Assembly: GCF_002887735.1 (NCBI RefSeq)
Contig: NZ_PKQP01000003.1
Location: 310,001-374,000, forward strand
Length of the DNA stretch: 64,000 nucleotides
Direction: 5' to 3'
Source: Stenotrophomonas bentonitica
GTDB taxonomy: Bacteria; Pseudomonadota; Gammaproteobacteria; Xanthomonadales; Xanthomonadaceae
Shown: positions 47,088-55,993 of the stretch, piece after piece
How the letters are laid out: each line of letters opens with the position of its first letter
Numbering within the stretch: the first letter of the stretch is position 1
Made by a program: the position numbers and the translations under genes
Notes under the pieces: generated by a model
The model's database searches: none
Seen by the model: only the letters and a program-made list of their open reading frames with translations
What the model was told of the DNA's origin: nothing

Positions 47088-47525
47088 TCACTTCACCTTG
47101 GCGTAGGTGCCCTTCAGCGCCACGCCGGCCAGGATCGCGCCCGCGTAGCATTCGTAGCTGGTGGTGCTCTTGAACTCGTTCTTCTTGTAGTAGCTGACGA
47201 TGTCGACCACGGCATTGGCACCGCGCGACTTTGCCCCATCCTGCAGCGCGCGCAGCGCCGACAGCGCCACCCAGCGGCAGGCTTCGGCATCGCTCTTGTT
47301 GGCGGCGTTGGTCTTCTTGTTGGTCACGTCCTCGCCCAGGCGTTCCACTACGCTGACCTTTTCACCGGCCAGATAGAACTTCACGCTGCCGTCGATGCCC
47401 ACGTTGCGGGCTTCAGCGGAATTGACCAGCTCATGCAGCGACTGCTCGACACGGGTTTCGCGGGCTTGGGCGGTACTGGCCAGGGCGAGCAGCGCGGTGG
47501 CGGCGATCAGGGCAAAACGACGCAT
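47088..47525 (-). CDS. Small exported protein, YbjQ-like fold possible
   Basis: 145-residue protein with a clear signal peptide (MRRFALIAATALLALASTAQA). The mature part contains a segment KSDAEACRWVALSALRALQDGAKSRGANAVVDIVSYYKKN (about 82-120), resembling the repeat seen in YbjQ/heavy-metal-binding-like small proteins, and ends in YECYAGAILAGVALKGTYAKVK. Homologues in related genomes are sometimes labelled excinuclease subunits, which the sequence does not support: there is no UvrA ATPase motif. It has a good ribosome-binding site (AAGGAGAAAGTTGA) and sits after the pigment operon with its own likely promoter. Confidence 0.7.
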   Translation of the reverse strand: MRRFALIAATALLALASTAQARETRVEQSLHELVNSAEARNVGIDGSVKFYLAGEKVSVVERLGEDVTNKKTNAANKSDAEACRWVALSALRALQDGAKSRGANAVVDIVSYYKKNEFKSTTSYECYAGAILAGVALKGTYAKVK

Positions 47526-47570
47526 TCAACTTTCTCCTTGTTGGGGGGATGCGAGGGGTCTACGGAACGG

Positions 47571-47591
47571 CCGGCCCGCGACGCGGGCCGG
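47571..47591 (-). terminator. Perfect 10-bp hairpin ending the pigment operon
   Basis: CCGGCCCGCG a CGCGGGCCGG: a perfect palindrome just downstream of the last pigment-operon gene (stop at 47601). There is no T-run, but its position suggests termination of the 16-kb transcript. Confidence 0.5.
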
Positions 47592-47600
47592 AAACTGCGG

Positions 47601-48842
47601 TCAATCCTGCCAGCGGCGGAAGATCAACGAGGTGTTGATGCCGCCGAAGGCGAAGTTGTTGCTCATGACGTAGTCGGTCTGCAGGGCACGGCCGTCGCCA
47701 TGGATGTAATCCAGCACGCCGCATCGGGGATCGACCTCGTGCAGGTTCAGGGTGGGGGCGAACCAGCCCTCGCGCATCATCTCGATGCTCAGCCAGGCCT
47801 CGAACGCGCCACAGGCACCGAGCATGTGACCCACATAACTCTTGAGCGAGCTGATCGGCACGCCGGGGCCGAACACCTGGTGGGTGGCCTGGGTTTCGGC
47901 GATGTCGCCGTGCTCGGTGGCGGTGCCGTGCGCGTTGACGTAACCGATCCGGTCGGCAGCCAGGTCGGCATCCTCCAGCGCCAGCCGCATGGCCTGCGCC
48001 ATGGTTCCGGCGCTGGGCTGGGTGACGTGCTGGCCGTCGCTGTTGGTGCCGTAGCCGACCACTTCGGCCAGGATCGTGGCGCCGCGGGCCTGGGCATGCT
48101 CCAGCTCTTCCAGGATCAGCGTGCAGGCGCCCTCGCCCAGCACCAGGCCGTCGCGGTGCGCATCGAACGGACTGGGCGTGGTCTGCGGCGCATCGTTGCG
48201 CACGCTGGTGGCGAACAGGGTGTCGAACACGGCGGCGGCGGTGGCGTCGAGCTGCTCGGCACCGCCGGTGACCATCACGGTCTGCTTGCCGCTGCGGATC
48301 GCTTCATAGCCCGAGCCCACGCCCTGGCTGCCCGAGGTGCAGGCGCTGGAGGTGGTGTAGACCCGCCCGGACAAGCCGAAGAACACGCCGATGTTCACCG
48401 GCGAGGTGTGGCTCATCATTTTCAGGTAGGTGGTGGCGCTGATGCCTTCGGTGGTGTGCTCATGCAGCATCCGGCCGAACTCGGCGGTAGCCTCGTGGCT
48501 GCCCGAGGACGAGCCATAGGCCACGCCGGCCATGCCACTGCGCAGCACCGGATGGCCGAGCAGGCCGGCCGCCTCCAGCGCCAGCTCGGTGGCGCGCACC
48601 GACATCACCGCGACCTTGCCCATGCTGCGGGTGGTCTTGCGGTTGTAGTTGGCGGGCAGTTCGAAATCTTCCGCCGGTGCGGCCAGCCGCGTGTTGAGGC
48701 CATCGAAGACCTCCCACTCGGGGATGTAGCGCACCGCATTGGTCCTGGCCTGCAGGCGCGCACGGATGCTCGCCCAGTCCTGCCCGAGCGGGCTGATGGC
48801 AGGCGCGCCGGTGACCACCACGCGACGATCGGGGCGGGCCAT
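47601..48842 (-). CDS. Beta-ketoacyl-ACP synthase (ApeR/FabF-like), last gene of the pigment operon
   Basis: 413-residue ketosynthase. The catalytic triad is present: Cys168 in TTSSACTSG, His305 in NAHGTATEHGD and His339 in YVGHMLGACG. This is a decarboxylating Claisen condensation enzyme (KAS II type). In the aryl-polyene operon of E. coli the gene at the same position (ApeR) is needed for polyene synthesis. It may condense the aromatic starter or add the first malonyl unit. The start ATG shares a base with the ketoreductase stop (TGATG). A hairpin follows. Confidence 0.9.
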   Translation of the reverse strand: MARPDRRVVVTGAPAISPLGQDWASIRARLQARTNAVRYIPEWEVFDGLNTRLAAPAEDFELPANYNRKTTRSMGKVAVMSVRATELALEAAGLLGHPVLRSGMAGVAYGSSSGSHEATAEFGRMLHEHTTEGISATTYLKMMSHTSPVNIGVFFGLSGRVYTTSSACTSGSQGVGSGYEAIRSGKQTVMVTGGAEQLDATAAAVFDTLFATSVRNDAPQTTPSPFDAHRDGLVLGEGACTLILEELEHAQARGATILAEVVGYGTNSDGQHVTQPSAGTMAQAMRLALEDADLAADRIGYVNAHGTATEHGDIAETQATHQVFGPGVPISSLKSYVGHMLGACGAFEAWLSIEMMREGWFAPTLNLHEVDPRCGVLDYIHGDGRALQTDYVMSNNFAFGGINTSLIFRRWQD

Positions 48843-49573
48843 CAGACCATCCCTCCGTTCACCGAGATCACCTGGCGGGTGATGTAGCCGGCCGATTCGG
48901 AGAGCAGGAACGAGACCGCGGCAGCGACCTCCTCCGGCTGGCCCAGGCGGTTGGCCGGGATCAGCTTGAGCGCGTGCTCGACCACTTCTTCATTGACCAT
49001 CTCGGTCTCGATCAGCCCGGGGGCCACGCAGTTGACCGTGATCGCGCGGCTGGCCAGCTCCAGCGCCAGCGCCTTGGTGGCGCCGATGATGCCGGCCTTG
49101 GCCGCGCTGTAGTTGGTCTGGCCGCGGTTGCCGACCAGGCCGGAGACCGAGGACAAGGTGACGATGCGGCCAGGCTTGCGCCGGCGCACCAGCGGCATCA
49201 CCAGCGGGTGCAGCACGTTGTAGAAGCTGTCCAGGTTGGTGTGGATGACCGCATCCCAATCCTCGGCCGGCATCGCCGGGAAGGCGCCATCGCGGGCGAT
49301 GCCGGCATTGCAGACCACCCCGTAATACGTGCCGTGCGCTTCGATGTCCGCTTCCAGCGCGGTACGCGCGGCATCGCGGTCGCTGACGTCGAACATGAGC
49401 ACCCGGGCCTGTCGGCCCAGCGCCTGGATCTCGGCCACCACGGCCTGTGCTTCCTCGATGCGGCTGCGGCAATGCACCACCACATCGAAGCCGTCGCGCG
49501 CGCAACGCAGCGCCACGGCACGGCCGATGCCCCGGCTGGCGCCGGTCACCAGCACGGTCAGATTCCCTGTCAT
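48842..49573 (-). CDS. 3-ketoacyl-ACP reductase (FabG-like, ApeQ position)
   Basis: 243-residue SDR ketoreductase. NAD(P) motif TGASRGIGRAVAL (residues 10-22) and NAG (89-91) are intact. Catalytic residues are Ser142, Tyr155 and Lys159 (in SSVSG...YSAAKAG). It should reduce the 3-keto group of each polyene-extension unit with NADPH. It is encoded between the dehydratase (ATGA overlap) and the last ketosynthase (TGATG). Sequence alone cannot separate it from primary fatty acid FabG; the operon makes the pigment role likely. Confidence 0.9.
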   Translation of the reverse strand: MTGNLTVLVTGASRGIGRAVALRCARDGFDVVVHCRSRIEEAQAVVAEIQALGRQARVLMFDVSDRDAARTALEADIEAHGTYYGVVCNAGIARDGAFPAMPAEDWDAVIHTNLDSFYNVLHPLVMPLVRRRKPGRIVTLSSVSGLVGNRGQTNYSAAKAGIIGATKALALELASRAITVNCVAPGLIETEMVNEEVVEHALKLIPANRLGQPEEVAAAVSFLLSESAGYITRQVISVNGGMV

Positions 49574-50031
49574 GCCTCTCCACTCTCCAGATAGGCCATC
49601 GCGTCCGTGGGTTCAAACACGGAGACGTTGGCAACCGCCATTTCGATATCGCCCGCCAGGATCCGGCAGGCGAACATGCCCAGGCCATTCTCGCCCAACA
49701 ACTCGCAGTTCGCCTCCACCCGCAGGCAGCTGCCGGCGGCAAAGAACGGCTGGTGGGCGGTGTACCGGCGGGTGCCAAGCAGGAAGCCGATCGACGGCGC
49801 GCGGCCGGCGTGGCGTGCGCGGCACCCGGCCCAGGCGGCGATCGCCTGCGCCATGTACTCCACCCCGACCCAGGCGGGCACGCCATCAGGCGTGCAGAAC
49901 AGCCCCTGCGCAGGCACGTCCACCTCAACGGCGATGGACTCGTCCTGCCAGGCCACCACGCGGTGGATCAGGCGCATGCTGTCGCGGTGCGGCAGCACCG
50001 CATCGATGTCATCGGGCAGCGGCATGCTCAT
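49570..50031 (-). CDS. 3-hydroxyacyl-ACP dehydratase, hotdog fold (ApeP-like)
   Basis: 153-residue hotdog-fold protein. The N-terminal LPHRDSMRLI carries the His expected as catalytic base in the FabZ/ApeP group (His15). The helix GVEYMAQAIAAWAG (about 56-69) supplies the acidic residue. This should remove water from 3-hydroxyacyl-ACP to form the conjugated double bonds. In E. coli ApeP works with a second dehydratase (ApeI); here the second is the C-terminal part of the ligase at 59667-61352. It overlaps neighbours by ATGA on both sides. Confidence 0.85.
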   Translation of the reverse strand: MSMPLPDDIDAVLPHRDSMRLIHRVVAWQDESIAVEVDVPAQGLFCTPDGVPAWVGVEYMAQAIAAWAGCRARHAGRAPSIGFLLGTRRYTAHQPFFAAGSCLRVEANCELLGENGLGMFACRILAGDIEMAVANVSVFEPTDAMAYLESGEA

Positions 50032-51215
50032 CCTCGCGCCAGGGCCAGCACGGCGTTGCTGCCGCCGAAGGCGAACGAATGGCTGAGCACGTGCTGCAGC
50101 GGTTGCGCAGCGCGCGTGCCCGGTGCCACCAGGGCCAGCGCCGGCAAGGCGTCATCGGGCTGCCCGTCCCACCAGTGGGTGGGCAGCTGCTGGTCCGGGT
50201 TGTCGGCCAGGGTCATCCAGCACAGCGCCGCTTCGATCGCGCCCGAGGCGCCGAGCGTGTGCCCGGTCAGCGGCTTGGTCGAGCTGGCCGGCACCTGCGT
50301 GCCCAGCACCGCGGCGACCGCCTGGCTTTCCATCGCATCGTTGTGACCGGTGGCGGTGCCATGCAGGTTCACGTAGTCGATCTGCGCCGGCGCCAGCCCG
50401 GCCCGGTCCAGCGCCTGCTGCATGGCATCGATCGCGCCACGTCCCTGCGGATCCGGCGCGGACATATGGTGGGCATCGGACGATTCGCCCCAGCCGGACA
50501 GGCGCACCGGGCCCGGCTCGCGGGTCATCAGGAACAGCGCGGCGCCTTCGCCGATGTTGATGCCGCTGCGGTTTACCGAGAAGGGATTGCAGCGCACCGC
50601 CGAGACCGACTCCAGCGCGCTGAACCCGGCCACGGTGAAGCGGCACATCGAGTCCGCCCCGCCGGCGACCACCGCATCGACCACGCCGGCGCGCAGCAGG
50701 CGTGCGGCCGACATCAGCGCCTTGGCGCTGGACGAGCACGCGGTGGAGATCGTCCAGGCCGGGCCGGTGCTGCCGATCCGCTCACGCACGAAGCGCGCGG
50801 CGGTGCCCATTTCCTGCTGGGCGTAATGGAAATCCGCCGGCCACACGCCATCGCGGTGATAGGTGCGCAGTGCGTGCTCCGACTCGCCGATGCCCGAGGT
50901 GCTGGTACCGATGATCACCGCCACGCGCTCGGCACCAAAACGGGCGACGGCGGCATCGACGGCCTCGCGGATCTGGCCGAGCGCAGCGTCCAGCAGGCCG
51001 TTGTTGCGGCCGCGCAGGGCGACCGGCAGGTCGGCCAGGTCCGGCAGCGGCGCCTGCACTTCGCCCAGCGCCAGCGTGCGGCCGGGCAGGATGGTGTCGT
51101 TGTCGTGCAGCCCGCCGGGCTGCGCCGCGAACAGGCCCTCGCGCACCTGGGCGCGGTCGGCCCCCAGTGCGCAGATCACTCCCAGCTCGTTCAGATAGAC
51201 CGCGCTGCTGCTCAC
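50028..51215 (-). CDS. Beta-ketoacyl-ACP synthase (ApeO-like)
   Basis: 395-residue ketosynthase with the triad Cys160 (TISTACSSSAKA), His285 (YVNLHGTATGHND) and His319 (TGHTLGASG). The start is GTG 51215, preceded by GGCAGGGCCGAGA and overlapping the stop of the DUF3261 gene by GTGA. It probably is the main chain-elongating ketosynthase, paired with the chain-length-factor-like protein at the other end of the operon, like ApeO with ApeC. Its relative order next to ApeP/Q/R equivalents matches E. coli. Confidence 0.88.
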   Translation of the reverse strand: MSSSAVYLNELGVICALGADRAQVREGLFAAQPGGLHDNDTILPGRTLALGEVQAPLPDLADLPVALRGRNNGLLDAALGQIREAVDAAVARFGAERVAVIIGTSTSGIGESEHALRTYHRDGVWPADFHYAQQEMGTAARFVRERIGSTGPAWTISTACSSSAKALMSAARLLRAGVVDAVVAGGADSMCRFTVAGFSALESVSAVRCNPFSVNRSGINIGEGAALFLMTREPGPVRLSGWGESSDAHHMSAPDPQGRGAIDAMQQALDRAGLAPAQIDYVNLHGTATGHNDAMESQAVAAVLGTQVPASSTKPLTGHTLGASGAIEAALCWMTLADNPDQQLPTHWWDGQPDDALPALALVAPGTRAAQPLQHVLSHSFAFGGSNAVLALARG

Positions 51216-51763
51216 TCTCGGCCCTGCCCCATGTCCATTGATTCGATCACCAGTTCGTAGCCCTCGGCCAGGTTGCGCAGCCGCACGCGACCATCGGGCA
51301 ATGTCTCGCGCACCAGCCAGGGTGTGCCGCCCTGGACCAGGCTGCGCACGCCGTCGGTTTCCTGCAGGCTCCAGCCGTCCGGCAGCGCGGCACGGATCGC
51401 CGCGGCGGGCCACAACGCGAACTGCAGGTCGTCGAGCACGCGCTCGCCGCGCACCTGCGGCGGCAGCCACGGGGCCCGGGTCTGTTCCAGATGCTGCCCG
51501 TCCCAGACCATGCGCACGCCGGTCTGGCCCATCGCCTGCACCGCCAGCCGCACCTGTTCGGCATCCACCTCCAGCAGGGCATCCAGCTCACGCTCGTGGC
51601 TGCCGAAGCGGAACTGCAGGCGCTGCTGCAGCTGCACCGCCTGCGGCAATGCCGAGGGCGCCAGCTGCAGCACGGGCAGCTGTACCAGCGGCGTGGGCAT
51701 GCGGGTGCTGGCGCATGCGGCCAGCAGCAGGCTCAACAACAGGGTCAGGATCAGGCGCTGCAC
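51212..51763 (-). CDS. DUF3261 lipoprotein (ApeN-like)
   Basis: 183-residue lipoprotein. The signal ends LLLAACAST, so Cys17 should be acylated. The mature part matches the DUF3261 pattern (LQLAPSALPQ, about residues 33-42; WLPPQVRGERVLDDLQFALWPAAAIRAALP, about 98-127). Start is GTG 51763 with an excellent ribosome-binding site GGAGGAACT. It overlaps the FAD-enzyme gene upstream by 13 bases and the ketosynthase gene by GTGA. DUF3261 proteins occur in aryl-polyene operons and presumably act in outer-membrane placement; the mechanism is unknown. Confidence 0.85.
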   Translation of the reverse strand: MQRLILTLLLSLLLAACASTRMPTPLVQLPVLQLAPSALPQAVQLQQRLQFRFGSHERELDALLEVDAEQVRLAVQAMGQTGVRMVWDGQHLEQTRAPWLPPQVRGERVLDDLQFALWPAAAIRAALPDGWSLQETDGVRSLVQGGTPWLVRETLPDGRVRLRNLAEGYELVIESMDMGQGRE

Positions 51764-52992
51764 AGTTCCTCCAGCACGCGCAGGCGCCGACCGCTGGCGT
51801 CGGCAACGTACGGATTGTTGGTATCCCAGGCATAGCCGGCCAGGATCGAGGAGATCATGCGGCGCACCTCCGGCTGCGGATCGGGATGGTAGATGATCTT
51901 CTGGAAGCCACCGGCGTACCAGGCCTCGACGAAACGCCGGAAGGTTTTCACCCCGGCGCGCAGCGGCACCGAGAAGTCCTGTTCCCAGTCCACCGTTTCA
52001 CCGGCGTGCTCGCGGGCCAGGCAATCGCTGGCCAGCTGGGCCGATTTGAACGCGATAGTCACCCCCGAGGAAAACACCGGATCGAGGAACTCGCCGGCGT
52101 TGCCGAGCAGGGCATAGCCTTCGCCCCACAACGAGGAGACATTGGCCGAGTACCCGGTGATGGTGCGCACCGGCAGCACCGCCCATTCGGCGTTCCCGAG
52201 CAGGCGGGCCAGGTTCGGATCCTCACCGACGATGGCCTGCAGCTTCTCCAGATCGGTGCCCGGGTAGCGCGCGAAGAAGCTCGGCTCGGCCACCACGCCC
52301 AGCGAACAGCAGCCGTTGGAGAACGGAATCGTCCAGTACCACACGTCCACGTGCTCGGGATGGGTGGTGATCAGGATCTTGTTGCGATCAAAGCCCGCGC
52401 CGGCCGGAATGTGGTCGCGCACATGGCAAAAGATCGCACCGCGCACCGGGAAATTCGACGGCGACTCCAGGTCCAGCAGGCGCGGCAGCAACCGGGCGAA
52501 GCCGCTGGCGTCGAGAATGAAACCGGCCTCGATGGTGTACTCGCTGCCATCGGGCCGGCGCACCTGCACCTGCGCCGGACGCCCGGGCTGCACGGACAGC
52601 ACCTCATCACCGAAGCGCAGCGTAGCGCCCATGCGCTCGGCACCGCGCGCCAGCACGTCATCGAAGTCGGCGCGCTGCACCTGGTAGGTGGTGCCCCAGC
52701 CCGGCGAGAACTTGTCGCGGAAATCAAACTCGGTGGTCGCCTCGCTACGCACGAACGCCGCACCGTTCTTGTACTGGAACCCGGCCTGCACCACATCCTG
52801 CAGCAGCCCGGCCGCTTCGATGTATTCCATGCTCTGCGGCAGCAGGCTCTCGCCGATCGAGAACCGCGGGAACGCCTGGCGCTCCAGGATCAGCACCTGG
52901 CGCCCCTGCCGGCGCAGCATCGCCGCCGCCACGGAGCCGGCCGGGCCGGCGCCGATGACGAGGATTTCAGTACGTTCCACCTGCGGGTTCAT
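51751..52992 (-). CDS. FAD-dependent halogenase-like oxidoreductase
   Basis: 413-residue flavoenzyme. The FAD-binding GAGPAGS is at residues 14-20 and RFSIGESLLP at 43-52. Two motifs of flavin-dependent halogenases are present: WYWTIP at 218-223 (consensus WxWxIP) and Lys75 in FQYKNGAAF, a candidate for the Lys that forms the haloamine or positions HOCl/HOBr. A second FAD motif, GYALLGNAGEFLDPVFSSGV (292-311), follows. It is placed between the MMPL exporter and the DUF3261 lipoprotein, a position not used in the E. coli ape operon. Since xanthomonadins are brominated aryl polyenes, it is the best candidate for ring halogenation, although monooxygenase activity is possible. Confidence 0.8.
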   Translation of the reverse strand: MNPQVERTEILVIGAGPAGSVAAAMLRRQGRQVLILERQAFPRFSIGESLLPQSMEYIEAAGLLQDVVQAGFQYKNGAAFVRSEATTEFDFRDKFSPGWGTTYQVQRADFDDVLARGAERMGATLRFGDEVLSVQPGRPAQVQVRRPDGSEYTIEAGFILDASGFARLLPRLLDLESPSNFPVRGAIFCHVRDHIPAGAGFDRNKILITTHPEHVDVWYWTIPFSNGCCSLGVVAEPSFFARYPGTDLEKLQAIVGEDPNLARLLGNAEWAVLPVRTITGYSANVSSLWGEGYALLGNAGEFLDPVFSSGVTIAFKSAQLASDCLAREHAGETVDWEQDFSVPLRAGVKTFRRFVEAWYAGGFQKIIYHPDPQPEVRRMISSILAGYAWDTNNPYVADASGRRLRVLEELCSA

Positions 52993-53034
52993 CGATACAT
53001 CCTTGATCAGATCATGAGAGGGAAACGCGGTCGC

Positions 53035-55380
53035 TCAGTGCGGTGCGTCGTGCGGTGGCGGGCGGAACAGCGGCGAGATCAGCCAGACCAGGCCGATGCC
53101 GAACAACAGGGTCAACCCGAAGGCGCGCAGCGCCGGCGTGGCCGACAGCCCGAGCAGGCCGAACGACAACCAGGTGCTGGCCGCGCCCACGCAGACCGCG
53201 AGCCAGGCACTGGCATCACCGCGGTGTTCGATCAGGAAGATGCCGTAGTCGATGCCCATGCCGAGCAGCAGCATCAGCGCGAGGACGTTGAACAGTTGCA
53301 GTGGCTGGCCGAACAGCCCCAGCAGCGCCAGCGTCAGTGCGCCGGCGATCAGGGTCGGGGCGAGCACGCGCCAGGCCTGGCCGCGGTAGCGCCAGAACAG
53401 CACCGCAAACACCAGTGCGATGCCGATCAGCAGCAGCCCGCTCATCAGCTTGCGGTAATGCTTGAGCAGCTGCGAGAAATCGGCGGTCCGGTCCACCCAC
53501 CGCACGCCATCGATGCCCTTGGCCTGTGCTTCCAGCAGCGCCAGCGCATCGGCACGCGAGAGGTCATCGACCATCACCACCGACGCCACGCCCTGCCCGA
53601 CCGCGCCCAGCCACAGATGTCGGAACGGCATGGCTGCCGGCGAGGCAAGGAAGGCGTCGGCCTGCAGGTCCTGCGCAGCATAGGCCGGGCGCAGCAGTGG
53701 CTCACCCACCGCCGCACCGACCCGTGCCAGCACCTGCGGCTCGACCTTGGCGGTCAGGGCCGCATCGGCATGTTGGCGCTGCTGCGAGGGCAGCCAGTCG
53801 CTGATCGCACGGTAGCCACCGATCTGCTTGTCCGCTTCCAGCACGCGCAGGCGATCGATAAGTGCCTCTTCGCGCTCGAGCACCTGCTCGGCGGTATCGC
53901 CCTGGACCAGATAGAACTGCGCCGGGCTGGGCATGCCCAGCATCTGGCTGATGCGGATCTGCTGGGCGATCAGGTCCGGCGGCGATGACTGCAGGCTGCG
54001 CAGGTCGTCATTGGTCTGCAGACGGGCGATGCCGATCGCCGAGAGCACCGTCACCACGCCCAGGAAAAGCGCGGCACTGCGCCCATGCAGGCGCGGCCAG
54101 CGCTCCAGCGTGGCGCCCAGCCAGCGGGCGAAGCCGGTACGACGGATTTCGCCGCCATCCAGCCACGGGAACCAGAAGATCACGGTCAGGAAGGCGGCGG
54201 CCAGGCCGACCACCGAGAACAGCGCCATCTGGCGCAGCCCCGGGAACGGCGCCAGGCCCAGCGCGAGATAGGCCAGTGCGCTGGTCAACAGCGCCAGCCA
54301 CAGGCCAGGCAGCAGGTGCCGCAGCAGCTTCCATCGGCGGTCCGCCGGTTCGGCCTGGCGCGAGGCGAACCAGTGGATGCCGTAATCCTCGGCCACGCCC
54401 ACCAGCGAGGCACCGAACACCAGCGTCAACACATGCACCTTGCCGAACACCAGCACCGTCACCGCCAGCGCGACGCCACAGCCGATCAGCAGCGAGGCGG
54501 CCACCAGCAGGATCGGGCGCAGCGAACGGAACGCCAGCCATACCAGCAGCAGTACCGCGGCCAGCGACCCCCAGCCGATCGTATTGATCTCCCAGTTGGC
54601 CTGCACGGCCGCGGCTTCCGCATGCAGCGGGACGCCGGCACGCAGCACTTCCAGACCCGGCGCCTGCTTCATGGCGGCCTCGGCGGCGGTGTCCAGCAGC
54701 AGGTCGATATGGCGCTCGCCATCGAGCTGGAACGCCGAGCCGACCGTGTCGTACTGCACGATCGACCAATGCTTTCCATCGGCTTCCAGCAGGCCGTCAT
54801 CGCCCATCTGCAGGCCCGAACCCAGCGCGCGCTCCTGCCACCACTGCGGCCACAGCGAGAGCGGATCCTGGCGCCACTCGGTCAGGCGCGGCGCGCCCAT
54901 CGGGCCGTACAGCGCCGCCAGTGCCGATTCGGCCAGGCCATCGGTGGGTTCGTTCTGCAGCCGCTCGCGCTGTGCACTGGTCAGCAGGCGGTCGCGATAC
55001 GGTGTGTAGAACGCCCGTGCCTGATCGAACCAGCCTTCGATCGAGCCGCTTTCCTGGAGCAGCGGGGCAGCGCCCCGCTCCACCTTGATGGCATCGCGGA
55101 ATGCGGCCTCGGCCGCCTTGGTCTGCGCCGCATCGGTACTGCCCAGCAACACCACGATCTGGCGCGCGTTGGCATCGGCTATACGGCGGGTGACATCGGA
55201 GAGCAGGCGGTCGTGCGCATCCTGCGGCAACAGCGCGAGGATGTCGGTATCGATCCGCGATTCGCTCTTCCACAACTGCCATTGCTGCACGCCCAGGCCG
55301 ATCAGCACCAGCAGCCAGGCAATGGCCAGCCAGCGCCAGAGGCGCTGCAGGCGGCCGTTGGACGTCAGCACGTCATTCAA
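53035..55380 (-). CDS. MMPL/RND family exporter (ApeM-like)
   Basis: 781-residue transporter. It has one N-terminal membrane segment (about residues 13-30), a periplasmic domain (about 31-250), then five membrane segments (about 260-410), then a repeat of this arrangement (one segment near 440, periplasmic domain about 460-650, five segments about 650-775). FGASLVGVAEDYGIHWFASR (about 325-345) and LGMGIDYGIFLIEH (about 700-713) are the typical paired MMPL motifs. It probably extrudes the polyene-lipid across the inner membrane. Start is TTG 55380 (or GTG three codons later); TTG overlaps the LolA-like stop by 8 bases. Confidence 0.88.
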   Translation of the reverse strand: MNDVLTSNGRLQRLWRWLAIAWLLVLIGLGVQQWQLWKSESRIDTDILALLPQDAHDRLLSDVTRRIADANARQIVVLLGSTDAAQTKAAEAAFRDAIKVERGAAPLLQESGSIEGWFDQARAFYTPYRDRLLTSAQRERLQNEPTDGLAESALAALYGPMGAPRLTEWRQDPLSLWPQWWQERALGSGLQMGDDGLLEADGKHWSIVQYDTVGSAFQLDGERHIDLLLDTAAEAAMKQAPGLEVLRAGVPLHAEAAAVQANWEINTIGWGSLAAVLLLVWLAFRSLRPILLVAASLLIGCGVALAVTVLVFGKVHVLTLVFGASLVGVAEDYGIHWFASRQAEPADRRWKLLRHLLPGLWLALLTSALAYLALGLAPFPGLRQMALFSVVGLAAAFLTVIFWFPWLDGGEIRRTGFARWLGATLERWPRLHGRSAALFLGVVTVLSAIGIARLQTNDDLRSLQSSPPDLIAQQIRISQMLGMPSPAQFYLVQGDTAEQVLEREEALIDRLRVLEADKQIGGYRAISDWLPSQQRQHADAALTAKVEPQVLARVGAAVGEPLLRPAYAAQDLQADAFLASPAAMPFRHLWLGAVGQGVASVVMVDDLSRADALALLEAQAKGIDGVRWVDRTADFSQLLKHYRKLMSGLLLIGIALVFAVLFWRYRGQAWRVLAPTLIAGALTLALLGLFGQPLQLFNVLALMLLLGMGIDYGIFLIEHRGDASAWLAVCVGAASTWLSFGLLGLSATPALRAFGLTLLFGIGLVWLISPLFRPPPHDAPH

Positions 55381-55993
55381 ACTTGCGGCCCTCGTCGGCG
55401 CTCAACGCCGCCGGCGTATCGCTCATGCCGGCAAAGTGGATGCGGGTGACATCCTGGTTGGCCTCGTTGATCTGCACCTCGCGCACGTAGCGGTCACCGC
55501 TCAGAGTGAGCTGCGCAAACACCTTGCCGAGCATCGCCGAGCGCGGCGTCAGCTGCATGCGCCAGGCATTGCCGGGCAACACCTCGACCTTGACCGTGAA
55601 CTGCGCCGACAGCGCCTGCGCATCGCCGCTCATCAACGCGAACATGATCGCGTTGACCGAGCGCATCGCCGGCTGCTGGCGGCCATCCAGTTCCACCCGG
55701 CTGCTGCCATCGCTTTGCCGGCTGAGGATGCGGTCGCGGGTGACCACCACCTCGGAGGGGAACGGCTTGAGCGTGGTCCAGACCACCCCGTGGTCCTGGG
55801 CCAGCACGAAGCGACCCTGCGAGCGCAGCGGATTCTTGAAGCCGGCGACCTGTTTCTCCTGGGTGAACTCGCCACGCAGCACGTCGACCTTGGCCACGCG
55901 CTGCTTGACTGCCTCCACATCGGTGGCGGCGAACGCCGGGGCGACCATGGCCAGCATCAGCAGCACGCACAGCATGCTCAGGAAACGGTTCAT
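55373..55993 (-). CDS. LolA-like periplasmic lipid carrier (ApeL-like)
   Basis: 206-residue exported protein of the LolA fold. Signal peptide MNRFLSMLCVLLMLAMVAPAFA; the mature N-terminus has VDVLRGEFTQEKQVAGFKNPLRSQGRF (about residues 32-58), the typical LolA-like FxQxKxxxGxxxPLxSxGxf pattern. It should carry the hydrophobic polyene through the periplasm between the exporter and the outer membrane. ATG 55993 begins the signal; a 14-residue in-frame upstream extension overlaps the thioesterase. It overlaps the thioesterase gene by ATGA and the exporter gene by 8 bases. Confidence 0.87.
   Translation of the reverse strand: MNRFLSMLCVLLMLAMVAPAFAATDVEAVKQRVAKVDVLRGEFTQEKQVAGFKNPLRSQGRFVLAQDHGVVWTTLKPFPSEVVVTRDRILSRQSDGSSRVELDGRQQPAMRSVNAIMFALMSGDAQALSAQFTVKVEVLPGNAWRMQLTPRSAMLGKVFAQLTLSGDRYVREVQINEANQDVTRIHFAGMSDTPAALSADEGRKFE

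Noticed and set aside
47088-47525. Excinuclease subunit label seen for homologues of this small protein
   Set aside because: 145 residues with a signal peptide and no ATPase or zinc-finger motifs; it cannot be UvrA.
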